Positions 11,442-20,600 of a stretch of DNA of 64,000 nt are shown here, piece by piece (the stretch's first letter is position 1; every line of letters starts with the position of its first letter). The notes beneath the pieces were generated by a model. The model made no database searches. It had not been told where the DNA came from and was given only the letters and a program-made list of their open reading frames with translations. A program made the position numbers and the translations under genes. Location: the NCBI GenBank assembly GCA_045430275.1, contig JAILXU010000007.1, positions 124,001 to 188,000 on the forward strand, given 5' to 3'. Source of the stretch: Oceanobacter sp045430275. GTDB taxonomy: Bacteria > Pseudomonadota > Gammaproteobacteria > Pseudomonadales > Oceanobacteraceae.

Positions 11442-13712
11442 TCAAGCCGATACAGGCTCTGCTGATTCAATGACCAGATCATCGTCCAGCGTATCAATAA
11501 TTACCTCACCACCATCTGCCAGCTCTCCAAAGAGAATCTTCTCTGCCAGTGGCTTTTTGACCTTTTCCTGAACCAGCCTGGCCATAGGTCGTGCCCCCAT
11601 TGCCTTGTCGTACCCTCGAATAGCCAGCCATTCGCGTGCATTCTGAGTCAAGGTGAGCATTACTTTCTTGTCATCCAGTTGACCTTGCAGCTCCGCCACA
11701 AACTTGTCGACGACATTCAAAATGACGGTTTCAGAGAGTGGTGCAAACTGAACCGTCGCATCGATACGATTGCGGAATTCAGGTGTAAAGACTTTCTTCA
11801 ACTCTTCAGCACCATCCGTCGAATGATCCTGAAGCGTAAAGCCAATACTGGAACGACTCATCTGCTCAGCACCTGCGTTGGTGGTCATGATCAAAATGAC
11901 ATTACGGAAATCGGTTTTTCGACCGTTATTATCCGTCAATGTACCGTGATCCATGACTTGCAACAGAATATTGAAGACTTCGGAATGCGCCTTCTCGATT
12001 TCATCCAGCAGCAACACGCAATGAGGGGTTTTATTCACCGCTTCCGTCAGAAGACCACCCTGGTCATAACCAACGTATCCCGGAGGTGCGCCGATCAAGC
12101 GAGAGACGGTATGACGTTCCATGTATTCAGACATATCGAAGCGAATCAGTTCCATGCCCATCACATTGGCTAACTGACGCGCCACTTCGGTTTTACCAAC
12201 CCCGGTTGGCCCGGCAAACAGAAATGAGCCAATAGGCTTGTCAGGGGCCGTCAAGCCAGCACGTGACATCTTGATGGCCGTTGACAGGTTCACAATTGCT
12301 TCGTCCTGACCAAACACCACCATCTGCAGTTTGTCTTCCAGCTTGAACAACAATTCCTTGTCATCCGAAGACACACTTTTTGGCGGAATTCGGGCAATAG
12401 AGGCCACCACCTTCTCAATTTCAGTGACGTTGATTTGCTTCTTGCGCCGTGAAACCGGCAACAACTGCTGCAACGCCCCTACTTCGTCAATGACATCAAT
12501 GGCCTTGTCTGGCAGGTTACGATCATTGATATAACGCTCAGACAGCTCAGAGGCCGCTCTCAACGCCTTGTCGGTGTATTTGATGTTGTGATGTTCTTCA
12601 AAGCGGCTCTTCAAACCTTTCAAAATCAGATAGGTGTCTTCAACCGACGGTGCTGCCACATCAATCTTCTGGAAGCGACGAGTCAGGGCACTGTCTTTCT
12701 CAAAGATACCCCGGAATTCCGTGAAGGTCGTTGAACCCACACAGCGTATCTCACCGCTACTGAGCATGGGCTTCAGCAGATTGCTGGCATCCATCACACC
12801 ACCCGATGCGGCACCTGCTCCGATAATGGTATGAATTTCATCAATAAACAGCACACCATGCGGTTGTTTTTTCAGCTCTGCCAACAGAGCCTTCAAGCGT
12901 TTTTCAAAATCGCCCCGGTACTTGGTTCCAGCCAGCAAGGCTCCCATATCCAGGCTGTAGACCGTTGCTTCGGCGATCACATCCGGCACGTCACCATCCA
13001 CGATACGCTTCGCCAGGCCTTCGACAATCGCCGTTTTACCAACACCGGAATCACCAACCAGCAACGGGTTGTTTTTGCGGCGGCGCGACAAAATCTGCAC
13101 CAGACGACTGACTTCCTCATCACGACCAATCAGAGGGTCAATTTTCCCCTCCATTGCCAGCCGATTCAGATTGGTCGCATACCCTTCCAGCGCGTCATTG
13201 GATGCTGCTTCACTTTCTGCATCCAGGCTCTGCTCATGATCTTCTTCACTGGGTTTATCCTGACTGCCGGGGTCCGACACCTTGGAGATACCATGAGAGA
13301 TGTAATTCACCACATCCATTCGATGTATTTCCTGTTGATTCAGAAAATACACCGCCTGACTTTCTTTCTCATTAAAAATGGCCACCATCACATTTGCCCC
13401 GGTCACTTCTTCCCGACCGGAGGACTGGACGTGAAACACAGCGCGCTGCAGCACCCGCTGGAAACCCAGTGTTGGCTGAGTCTCCTGGGCATCATTCTGA
13501 TCCGACAGGCGCGGCGTGGTTGCGTCAATAAACTCTTCCAGATCCACCTTGAGGCGCTCCAGATTCGCCCCACAGGCACCCAACACACGAACGGCAGCAT
13601 CATTACCTGTTAGTGCCAACAACAAATGCTCAACCGTCATAAACTCATGCCGCTTTGAGCGGGCGTCCCTGAATGCGTCATTCAGGGTATTTTCTAACTC
13701 TTTGCTGAGCAT
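11442..13712 (-). CDS. clpA: ClpA, AAA+ unfoldase of ClpAP
   Basis: ClpA unfolds substrates and feeds them to the ClpP peptidase. The 756 residues hold an N-terminal Clp_N repeat domain (about 1-145), a first AAA+ module with Walker A GDSGVGKTAIVEG near 222, and a second with GPTGVGKTEVARQ near 504. Walker B motifs are visible (VLFIDEIHTI, VLLLDEIEKAH). The ClpP-docking loop is expected near residue 620. It lies 11 bp downstream of the adaptor gene clpS in one operon, divergent from cspD, as in E. coli. Confidence 0.97.
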   Translation of the reverse strand: MLSKELENTLNDAFRDARSKRHEFMTVEHLLLALTGNDAAVRVLGACGANLERLKVDLEEFIDATTPRLSDQNDAQETQPTLGFQRVLQRAVFHVQSSGREEVTGANVMVAIFNEKESQAVYFLNQQEIHRMDVVNYISHGISKVSDPGSQDKPSEEDHEQSLDAESEAASNDALEGYATNLNRLAMEGKIDPLIGRDEEVSRLVQILSRRRKNNPLLVGDSGVGKTAIVEGLAKRIVDGDVPDVIAEATVYSLDMGALLAGTKYRGDFEKRLKALLAELKKQPHGVLFIDEIHTIIGAGAASGGVMDASNLLKPMLSSGEIRCVGSTTFTEFRGIFEKDSALTRRFQKIDVAAPSVEDTYLILKGLKSRFEEHHNIKYTDKALRAASELSERYINDRNLPDKAIDVIDEVGALQQLLPVSRRKKQINVTEIEKVVASIARIPPKSVSSDDKELLFKLEDKLQMVVFGQDEAIVNLSTAIKMSRAGLTAPDKPIGSFLFAGPTGVGKTEVARQLANVMGMELIRFDMSEYMERHTVSRLIGAPPGYVGYDQGGLLTEAVNKTPHCVLLLDEIEKAHSEVFNILLQVMDHGTLTDNNGRKTDFRNVILIMTTNAGAEQMSRSSIGFTLQDHSTDGAEELKKVFTPEFRNRIDATVQFAPLSETVILNVVDKFVAELQGQLDDKKVMLTLTQNAREWLAIRGYDKAMGARPMARLVQEKVKKPLAEKILFGELADGGEVIIDTLDDDLVIESAEPVSA

Positions 13713-13723
13713 GGTATTTCCCC

Positions 13724-14047
13724 CTAATCATCAACCGGTGCAATTTCGCACAGTAGCGGATGCTCACAATCTCTTGAATATTGATTCACGATTGCGGCTT
13801 TTGTTTCAGCAATATCTCGCGTATGTACAGCACACACAGCACTGCCCTTGTTATGGACTGTTAACATGATTTGCGTTGCCTGCTCTTCACTCTTGTCGAA
13901 GAAACGCTGCAACACTTCGATCACGAACTCCATTGGCGTGTAATCATCGTTCAGCATAATGACCCGATACATCTGTGGACGCTTGAGCTGAGGACGAGTT
14001 GCTTCGACGGCCTCACCTGAATTGCCCCGCCCTGGGTCATTGCTCAT
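13724..14047 (-). CDS. clpS: ClpS, N-end rule adaptor
   Basis: ClpS binds proteins with N-terminal Leu, Phe, Tyr or Trp and hands them to ClpA. The conserved core starts with YRVIMLNDDYTPMEFVIEVL, which holds the N-degron pocket residues (Asn-Asp and the Met-Glu-Phe-Val region). It continues with the HNKGSAVCAVHTRDIAETKA helix region. I start it at the ATG at 14047 (107 aa), since family members are about 105-120 residues. The frame is open upstream to 14158, but that stretch has no family similarity. No strong ribosome-binding site is seen. Confidence 0.93.
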   Translation of the reverse strand: MSNDPGRGNSGEAVEATRPQLKRPQMYRVIMLNDDYTPMEFVIEVLQRFFDKSEEQATQIMLTVHNKGSAVCAVHTRDIAETKAAIVNQYSRDCEHPLLCEIAPVDD

Positions 14048-14178
14048 ATTCAAGTCTAGTAAAAATTCTGACACTGGGAACATAGGAAGAAATTTCTGAT
14101 TCTCTTTGCTTTTATAATACCCAAGCCCGTCCCAATTGCGACACTGGCTTGACGACATTCACCGCCCCCGGTAGTGTT

Positions 14179-14221
14179 GTGACGCATAACGTTAACGGAC
14201 TAACGCGCGATACTGCGTCAC
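14179..14221. promoter_or_regulatory. Inverted repeat between clpS and cspD
   Basis: Perfect 8-bp arms GTGACGCA and TGCGTCAC lie 27 bp apart in the divergent gap between clpS and cspD. Shorter TTAACG/CTAACG repeats lie between them. The position suits an operator or a paired regulator site, but no known regulator is recognised. Confidence 0.4.
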
Positions 14222-14246
14222 GTCCTCAACCCGGAGAGAGTTCGCG

Positions 14247-14468
14247 ATGAAAACAGGGACCGTTAAATGGTTCAATAACGCCAAAGGTTACGGCTTTATC
14301 AATGCAGAAGGAAGTGATGAAGACCTGTTCGCTCATTTTTCCAACATTGAGATGGACGGCTACAAAACCCTGAAAGCCGGGCAACGTGTTATGTTTGATG
14401 TCAAGTCAGAAAATACGGGCTACCACGCCATCCAGATTCGCCCCTGCGACCTCTCCGTCGCAGAATAA
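14247..14468 (+). CDS. cspD: Cold-shock-like protein CspD
   Basis: This is a small single-stranded nucleic-acid-binding protein. CspD in E. coli is induced in stationary phase and slows replication. The 73 residues carry the RNP motifs KGYGFINAE and DLFAHFSNI. The latter, together with the clpSA neighbourhood, identifies it as CspD-like rather than CspA-like. A GGAGAG ribosome-binding site precedes the ATG. It is divergent from clpS and is followed by a strong terminator. Confidence 0.93.
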   Translation: MKTGTVKWFNNAKGYGFINAEGSDEDLFAHFSNIEMDGYKTLKAGQRVMFDVKSENTGYHAIQIRPCDLSVAE

Positions 14469-14488
14469 ATCACCACATGATGATTCAG

Positions 14489-14510
14489 AGGCCGCCATAG
14501 CGGCCTTTTT
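14489..14510 (+). terminator. cspD rho-independent terminator
   Basis: Stem AGGCCGC/GCGGCCT with loop CATA followed by a T-run, 20 bases after the cspD stop. Confidence 0.88.
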
Positions 14511-14550
14511 AGTGCCTGCTCCCTTCCCACAGGCCGATCAAACGAGCATA

Positions 14551-14585
14551 AAAAAGCCGCCACCTGAAACAGGGGGCGGCTTTTT
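14551..14585. terminator. icd terminator (bidirectional)
   Basis: A-run, GC-rich stem GCCGCC...GGCGGC with an inner CCTG/CAGG extension, then a T-run. It lies just past the stop of icd on the minus strand and can also stop plus-strand transcription. Confidence 0.85.
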
Positions 14586-14606
14586 CGCCAAAGGCTAATC
14601 GAGGGC

Positions 14607-16838
14607 TTATTTCAAGCCATCAACAATTGCGTTCAGTGTTGCGCTGGGGCGCATAACTGTTGCAGCCATATCCTTATTGAACTGGTAGTAACCACCAATT
14701 TCAGCCGCAGCACCTTGAGCGCCATTCAGCTCAGCCACAATGGTTTCTTCTTGTTCAGTCATCGCGGCCGCAACCGGTGTGAAGATTTCTTTCAGATCTG
14801 CATCATCATCCTGTGATGCCAACGCTTCCGCCCAATACATGGTCAGGTAGAAATGGCTACCACGGTTATCAATGCCACCCAAACGACGCGTTGGAGACTT
14901 ATTCTCAATCAGGAATTTGGCAGTAGCAACATCCAGAGCTTTACCCAATACAGCCGCTTGGGCATTATCAGCATGCGTTGACAGGTGCTCCAAAGAAGCA
15001 GCCAATGCCATGAACTCACCCAGAGAATCCCAGCGCAGGTAGTTCTGCTTGACCAGCTGCTCGACGTGCTTCGGTGCAGAACCACCGGCACCTGTTTCAA
15101 ACAGACCGCCGCCATTCATCAGAGGCACGATGGACAGCATTTTGGCGGACGTACCCAGCTCCAGAATCGGGAACAGGTCAGTCAGGTAATCACGCAGTAC
15201 GTTACCAGTGACAGAAATGGTGTTTTCACCTTTCTTCATACGTTCCAGCGAGAAGCGAGTCGCTTCACACGGGGCCATGATGCTGATATCCAGACCGTTC
15301 GTGTCAAACTCTGGCAAGTAAGCGTTAACCTTTTCGATCAACTGTGCATCATGTGCACGACTTGCGTCCAGCCAGAAAACAGTAGGCCAGCCTGTTGCGC
15401 GCGCGCGGGAAACAGCCAGCTTCACCCAATCTTTGATCGGCGCATCTTTCACCTGACACATACGCCAGATATCGCCTTCTTCCACTTCGTGCTGCATCAG
15501 AACGTTACCCGCCGCATCAACGATGCGCATGGTGCCTGCTTCAGCAACTTCGAAAGTCTTGTCGTGAGAGCCGTATTCTTCCGCTTTCTGAGCCATCAGA
15601 CCAACGTTAGGTACAGTACCCATGGTGCGAGGATCGAAAGCACCGTTCTCTTTACAGAAGTCAATGGTTTCCTGATACACACCGGCGTAGCAACGATCAG
15701 GGATCATCGCGATGGTGTCGTGCAGCTCTCCATCCGGGCCCCACATCTGACCGGAAGAACGGATCATGGCAGGCATGGATGCGTCAACAATCACATCGTT
15801 AGGCACGTGCAGGTTGGTGATGCCTTTGTCAGAATTCACCATCGCCAGCTCTGGACGATGCTTGTAAACCCATTCGATATCGGCTTCGATCGCTTCACGT
15901 TCAGCTTCTGGCAGAGACTGGATCTTGGCGTAAACGTCGCCCAGACCGTTCTTCACATCCACACCCAGCTCTTCGAATTTCGCGGCGTGCTTGGCGAAAA
16001 CATCTTTAAAGAAGACAGAGACCGCATGGCCGAACATGATTGGGTCAGAAACCTTCATCATGGTGGCTTTCAGGTGCAGAGACAGCAGAACGCTTTCATC
16101 TTTGGCTTCGACGGTTGCTTGCTCGTAGAACTCACGCAACTTGGCGATGCTCATACAGGCAGAATCAATCACTTCGCCCGGCAGCAATTTCAGTTCTTCT
16201 TTCAGAACCTTGGTTTCACCCGCTGCGTTAACCAGCTCGATGTTCACCTCAGTTGCTTCAGCAATCGTTACAGACTGCTCGCTGCTGAAGAAATCGCCGT
16301 CTTCCATGTGAGCAACACGGGACTTGGATTCGGCAACCCACTCACCCATGGAGTGCGGGTTGGCACGTGCGTACGCTTTAACAGATTCTGGAGCACGACG
16401 GTCAGAGTTACCTTCACGCAGAACCGGGTTTACTGCACTGCCTTTTACCTTGTCGTAACGGGCACGAATATTGGCTTCTTCACCACTAATAGGCGCAGCC
16501 GGGTAATCAGGCAAGTGATAACCCTTGTCTTGCAATTCTTTAATCGTCGCTTCCAACTGTGGAATGGAAGCACTGATGTTTGGCAGCTTAATAATGTTTG
16601 CATCAGGAGTTTTGGCCAACTCACCCAGGTAAGCCAGATTATCCACCTGACGTTGCTTGGCTTCCAGATACTCCGGGAACTGGGAAATAATACGAGCAGC
16701 AAGTGAAATATCACGGGTTTCAACAGCAATGTCAGCCTTGCCTGCAAAGGCTTCAACGACTGGCAGGAAAGACAAGGTTGCCAGCGCTGGGGCCTCATCA
16801 GTCTCGGTGTAAATAATGGTTGGCTTCTCGTTTGACAT
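14607..16838 (-). CDS. icd: Isocitrate dehydrogenase, monomeric NADP type
   Basis: This TCA-cycle enzyme converts isocitrate to 2-oxoglutarate, with NADP as the expected cofactor. At 743 residues it is the large monomeric type (about 740), unrelated in length to the dimeric 415-residue form. Family signatures include the N-terminal PTIIYTETDEAPALAT, the SNSD-equivalent region EGNSDRRAPESVKAYARANPHSMG near residue 135 (substrate Ser phosphate-binding loop), and TVFWLDASRAHDAQLI near 495. It has its own terminator, and its upstream gap of about 250 bp is shared with divergent rluE. The dimeric paralogue that some relatives keep alongside is not in this window. Confidence 0.96.
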   Translation of the reverse strand: MSNEKPTIIYTETDEAPALATLSFLPVVEAFAGKADIAVETRDISLAARIISQFPEYLEAKQRQVDNLAYLGELAKTPDANIIKLPNISASIPQLEATIKELQDKGYHLPDYPAAPISGEEANIRARYDKVKGSAVNPVLREGNSDRRAPESVKAYARANPHSMGEWVAESKSRVAHMEDGDFFSSEQSVTIAEATEVNIELVNAAGETKVLKEELKLLPGEVIDSACMSIAKLREFYEQATVEAKDESVLLSLHLKATMMKVSDPIMFGHAVSVFFKDVFAKHAAKFEELGVDVKNGLGDVYAKIQSLPEAEREAIEADIEWVYKHRPELAMVNSDKGITNLHVPNDVIVDASMPAMIRSSGQMWGPDGELHDTIAMIPDRCYAGVYQETIDFCKENGAFDPRTMGTVPNVGLMAQKAEEYGSHDKTFEVAEAGTMRIVDAAGNVLMQHEVEEGDIWRMCQVKDAPIKDWVKLAVSRARATGWPTVFWLDASRAHDAQLIEKVNAYLPEFDTNGLDISIMAPCEATRFSLERMKKGENTISVTGNVLRDYLTDLFPILELGTSAKMLSIVPLMNGGGLFETGAGGSAPKHVEQLVKQNYLRWDSLGEFMALAASLEHLSTHADNAQAAVLGKALDVATAKFLIENKSPTRRLGGIDNRGSHFYLTMYWAEALASQDDDADLKEIFTPVAAAMTEQEETIVAELNGAQGAAAEIGGYYQFNKDMAATVMRPSATLNAIVDGLK

Positions 16839-17085
16839 GCTTACTCCTGTTGAATTGTTATGTTCGCTATATCGCTGGGCTATAAATTCATCACTTGTGG
16901 CGATGGTTTCTCACTCAAAAGCCCCTGAGACTGGAAAACACACCTGCAGATGGTTAAGGTTCGCGAATCACTGCACTTTCGCGTACAACCCCGTCCAGTA
17001 TCAGGGGCATAATTTGTAGTTTTTCTACAAAAAAAGCAAGCTAGACGAAAGAAGCAGTAGTTTTCTTACAGGCAAAAACACACAT

Positions 17086-17688
17086 ATGGCCCGACTTATC
17101 CTGCTTAACAAACCTTTTCAGGTGCTTTGTCAGTTCACTGACACCGAAAATCGTTCCACCCTCGCCGACTTCGTACCCGTATCGGGTGTTTACCCGGCTG
17201 GCCGACTGGATTACGACTCCGAAGGACTGTTGCTGCTGACCGACAATGGTCAGTTGCAGGCCCGTATCGCCGAACCTCGCCAGAAAATGCCCAAAACCTA
17301 TCTGGTGCAAGTCGAAGGCTCGCCATCCGATGAGGCACTGGCTTCCTTGCGCAAAGGTGTGGAACTCAAAGATGGGAAAACTCGCCCGGCTCAGGTCAGA
17401 CGCGTTGCAGAACCCACGCTCTGGCAGCGCAATCCACCGGTTCGACAACGTAACAATGACACTCTGAGCTGGCTGGAAATCATCATCAGCGAAGGCAAGA
17501 ACCGTCAGGTGCGACGCATGACGGCTCATATCGGTCATCCGACATTGCGCCTGATACGCACCCGGATTGGCTCCTGGTCACTCGATCAGTTACAACCCGG
17601 TCAGTATCTGGAAACCCAGGTACACGTACCCGGCGCTCCGCAACGTCGCACCCACAACAATCGCCGACCACCACGAAAACGCAACTGA
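17086..17688 (+). CDS. rluE: 23S rRNA pseudouridine synthase RluE-like
   Basis: RluE makes pseudouridine 2457 in 23S rRNA. The 200-residue protein shows the RsuA/RluB/E/F family motif PAGRLDYDSEGLLLLT near residues 37-52, where the Asp of GRLD is the catalytic residue. The conserved GKNRQVRRMTAHIGHPTLRLIR lies near residues 136-157. It has no N-terminal S4 domain, in keeping with RluE. The last 20 residues are very basic and probably bind RNA. It is the first gene of a rightward set rluE-nudJ-mnmA-hflD. Confidence 0.92.
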   Translation: MARLILLNKPFQVLCQFTDTENRSTLADFVPVSGVYPAGRLDYDSEGLLLLTDNGQLQARIAEPRQKMPKTYLVQVEGSPSDEALASLRKGVELKDGKTRPAQVRRVAEPTLWQRNPPVRQRNNDTLSWLEIIISEGKNRQVRRMTAHIGHPTLRLIRTRIGSWSLDQLQPGQYLETQVHVPGAPQRRTHNNRRPPRKRN

Positions 17689-17761
17689 TCACACCCGGCC
17701 TGATTTGAGCGATGAAGGCCGATTCGTATAGTATGCGAGCCTGACCTACTGGAGGATTCTC

Positions 17762-18214
17762 ATGTCTGAGCGCTGGACACCCCATTCAACCGTCGCCACC
17801 ATCGTCGAACAAGACGGAAAATTTCTGATGATTGAAGAAATATCATCAGGCAAGCGTGTCGTTAACCAACCAGCCGGGCATATAGAAGAAGGGGAATCCG
17901 TTACCGACGCCGCCTGCCGGGAAACACTGGAAGAATCGGGCTGGTCAGTCACACCCACGGCTCTGGTCGGTCTGTACGTTTACACTGCACCCTCCAACGG
18001 TGTCACCTACCACCGTTACTGTTTTGCCGCCCGCGCCGAGCAACACCACCCTGATTCGCCTCTGGATGACGGTATTATCCGGGCGCGCTGGATGACCATT
18101 GAAGAATTGCGTCAGTGCCCCAATCTCAGAAGCCCTATGGTATTGAACTGCGTTGAAGACTACCTGTCAGGACGCCGCTTTCCGCTAACCCTGATCACAG
18201 AGCAACTTGCATAA
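17762..18214 (+). CDS. nudJ: Nudix phosphatase NudJ
   Basis: NudJ is a Nudix pyrophosphatase that acts on thiamine and nucleoside pyrophosphates in E. coli. The 150 residues contain a full Nudix box from GHIEEGESVTDAACRETLEE through SGW (about residues 39-61), with the REXXEE core that binds the metal. An AGGATTCTC ribosome-binding region precedes the ATG. Its TAA stop is immediately followed by the mnmA ATG, the conserved NudJ-MnmA-HflD order of gammaproteobacteria. Confidence 0.93.
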   Translation: MSERWTPHSTVATIVEQDGKFLMIEEISSGKRVVNQPAGHIEEGESVTDAACRETLEESGWSVTPTALVGLYVYTAPSNGVTYHRYCFAARAEQHHPDSPLDDGIIRARWMTIEELRQCPNLRSPMVLNCVEDYLSGRRFPLTLITEQLA

Positions 18215-19327
18215 ATGACTCCGGAAAACACCAAAGTCATCGTCGGTATGTCCGGCGGTGTGGATTCGTCCGTTTCAGCGTACCTGTTGATGCAACAGGG
18301 CTATCAGGTCGAAGGCCTGTTCATGAAAAACTGGGACGAGGACGACGGCACCGAATACTGCACCGCCAAGGAAGATCTGGCCGATGCCCAGGCTGTTTGC
18401 GACAAGTTGGGCATTCATCTGCATCAGGCTAACTTTGCGGCAGAATACTGGGACAACGTGTTTGAGTATTTCCTGAATGAGTACAAGGCAGGCCGCACCC
18501 CAAATCCGGACATCCTGTGCAACCGCGAAATCAAGTTCAAGGCGTTTCTGGAATACGCCAGAATTCTTGGCGCTGATCTCATCGCGACGGGCCACTATGT
18601 CCGCCGTGGCGAACGCGATGAACAGGTTTGCCTGTTGAAAGGTCTGGATGCCAACAAGGACCAGAGCTATTTTCTGCACGCCGTTGGTGCGGCTGAAATT
18701 GCCCAGACCCTGTTCCCGGTTGGCGAACTGGAGAAACCGGAAGTCCGCCGCATTGCCGAAGAGCAAGACCTGATCACTCACAACAAGAAAGATTCCACCG
18801 GCATCTGCTTTATCGGTGAACGTCGCTTCCGTGATTTCCTCAAACAATATTTGCCCGCCCAGCCGGGACGCATTGAAACCGAAACCGGTGACGACATTGG
18901 CGAGCATCAGGGGTTGATGTACCACACACTTGGACAGCGTCAGGGGCTGGGCATTGGCGGCTTGAAGAACTATTCCGATGCCCCCTGGTTTGTGGCCGGA
19001 AAAGACCTGGAGCGCAATGTACTGATTGCCGTACAGGGCAAGAACCATCCTCTTCTGTTCAAGGATTGGCTCACCTGCTCAGATGTTTTCTGGGTCAATC
19101 AGGCCCCGGAACTGCCGCTGCGCTGCACCGCCAAGGTACGTTATCGCCAGGGTGACCAACCGTGTACGATCGAAGCCCATACCGACCATCAAGGCAAGAG
19201 CGGCTATCGAGTTGTTTTTGATGATCCGCAACGCGCCATCACTCCCGGACAATCCGTTGTCTTTTATCTGAATGATAACTGCCTGGGAGGCGGTGTCATC
19301 GAATCTACAGGAAATCATCATGACTGA
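18215..19327 (+). CDS. mnmA: tRNA 2-thiouridylase MnmA
   Basis: MnmA puts sulfur on U34 of Glu, Gln and Lys tRNAs, receiving it from the Tus relay. The 370 residues have the PP-loop GMSGGVDSS at 11-19, the first catalytic cysteine in PDILCNREIKF near 102, and the second in STGICFIGERRF near 198. Length is normal. The start codon abuts the nudJ stop, and the gene overlaps hflD by 8 bp. Confidence 0.97.
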   Translation: MTPENTKVIVGMSGGVDSSVSAYLLMQQGYQVEGLFMKNWDEDDGTEYCTAKEDLADAQAVCDKLGIHLHQANFAAEYWDNVFEYFLNEYKAGRTPNPDILCNREIKFKAFLEYARILGADLIATGHYVRRGERDEQVCLLKGLDANKDQSYFLHAVGAAEIAQTLFPVGELEKPEVRRIAEEQDLITHNKKDSTGICFIGERRFRDFLKQYLPAQPGRIETETGDDIGEHQGLMYHTLGQRQGLGIGGLKNYSDAPWFVAGKDLERNVLIAVQGKNHPLLFKDWLTCSDVFWVNQAPELPLRCTAKVRYRQGDQPCTIEAHTDHQGKSGYRVVFDDPQRAITPGQSVVFYLNDNCLGGGVIESTGNHHD

Positions 19328-19946
19328 TCGCCGACAGCAGGTTACTGCTATGGCCGCCATTACCCAGACGGCGGTTCTGGTTGAACAAATTGCTCGCACC
19401 GGCAGCATTCCTGGCCAGGATTTCGAGCCACTGGTCAACAGCCTGTTCGCCCAGAACCCGGAGTCGTTTGACGACATTTATGGCAACGCTTCAAAAACGC
19501 TGCACACGGGATTACAAAACTACCACCAGATGTCATCCGGCAGTGACACCCGCGCCAACCCGGATGTCACGCGCTACATCGTCGCCCTGCTTCACCTTGA
19601 AAACAAACTGCGTCGCAACAACGACATGATGAATGCGTTAGGCAATGGTATTCAGCAGGCTTCCCGCCAGGCAGAGCATTTTTCATCAACGCATGAAAAT
19701 ACCATCGCCGCCCTGGCTGACCTGTACAAAAACACCCTGAGTAACCTGAGCTACCGCATCCACGTCAGTGGCTCCCCGGCCCACCTGCAGAATGAGCGGG
19801 TAGCCAATCAGGTGCGCACCCTGTTACTGGCCGGAATTCGAGCCGCCATTTTGTGGCGACAGGTCGGCGGACGCCGCTGGCACCTGTTATTTTATCGTGG
19901 CCAATATCTGAAAGCGGCGGAAGCACTGCTCAAGCGGGCGGAGTAA
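19320..19946 (+). CDS. hflD: HflD-like lysogenization regulator
   Basis: HflD is a peripheral membrane protein known in E. coli for modulating lambda CII. Its core cellular role is unclear. I start it at the ATG at 19320 (208 aa), preceded by a CAGGAAATC ribosome-binding site inside the end of mnmA. The product is mostly helical, with the family feature VTAMAAITQTAVLVEQIARTG at the N-terminus and the C-terminal IRAAILWRQVGGRRWHLLFYR. The mnmA-hflD linkage is conserved. Confidence 0.93.
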   Translation: MTDRRQQVTAMAAITQTAVLVEQIARTGSIPGQDFEPLVNSLFAQNPESFDDIYGNASKTLHTGLQNYHQMSSGSDTRANPDVTRYIVALLHLENKLRRNNDMMNALGNGIQQASRQAEHFSSTHENTIAALADLYKNTLSNLSYRIHVSGSPAHLQNERVANQVRTLLLAGIRAAILWRQVGGRRWHLLFYRGQYLKAAEALLKRAE

Positions 19947-19962
19947 CATCGCCCACCGGTTT

Positions 19963-20436
19963 TCACGTCACCGGGGCGTCACTGGAGCCGAAGATCCGCT
20001 TCAACGCCGACCCGACCCAACTGGTTTCCTGCTTGAGATATCGATGTACCTGCTCTGAATAATTACGGTCTTCATGGCGAATATGTTCGATCAGCCAGCG
20101 CATCAACTCTGTCCGCACGCGCCGGGCCACACCTAACGGGTCGTGGCCCTGATTCAGCAAGGCTTCAAACTCCAGCACCTTACCTGAAAAGCGGCGATGC
20201 ACGTCGATATGATCAGGCAAAAGTGGATACCCGGCCTTCTCCATCAACTGCTCTTCAAACGTGAAGTGATCCAGTGTGTAATCCTTGAGCTGCCTCAGAA
20301 TCTGATAGACCGCTGCCATATCACTGAGCTTGATCGCGTCATCCAGCTGATTAATGTAATCCGCAATGCGCATGTGCTGGTTATCGATCAGATCCACACC
20401 GATATTAAAACTGTCCTGCCATTCAAAGTACGCCAT
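19963..20436 (-). CDS. Bacteriohemerythrin
   Basis: This is a cytoplasmic four-helix protein with a di-iron oxygen-binding site, used for oxygen sensing, storage or delivery. The 157 residues show the iron ligands in the usual order: NQH near residue 20, DHFTFEE near 57-63, the HIDVHRRF pair near 77-81, and HIRHED near 119. The N-terminal FEWQDSFNIGVDLIDNQH is typical. A strong GGAGGGG ribosome-binding site precedes the ATG. There is no fused signalling domain. It converges on hflD and lies downstream of hrpA. Confidence 0.93.
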   Translation of the reverse strand: MAYFEWQDSFNIGVDLIDNQHMRIADYINQLDDAIKLSDMAAVYQILRQLKDYTLDHFTFEEQLMEKAGYPLLPDHIDVHRRFSGKVLEFEALLNQGHDPLGVARRVRTELMRWLIEHIRHEDRNYSEQVHRYLKQETSWVGSALKRIFGSSDAPVT

Positions 20437-20600
20437 GGAATTTCCCCTCCTGCATCAGAAAACAGCAGAGGTTACTCACTGCCACCAACCCGAAACTGAT
20501 CCAGATCAGTGACAAGACTGCGATTGCCCGCTCAGGCAAGGGAATCTGAGCCTTGTTGACAAAGAAACGAACTGCGTCGCTTTCTGGCCAATCTGCAGCC

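Noticed and set aside
14985..16706. 573-codon frame antisense to icd
   Set aside because: Long only because the strongly codon-biased icd gene rarely gives stops in this frame; no recognisable domains.
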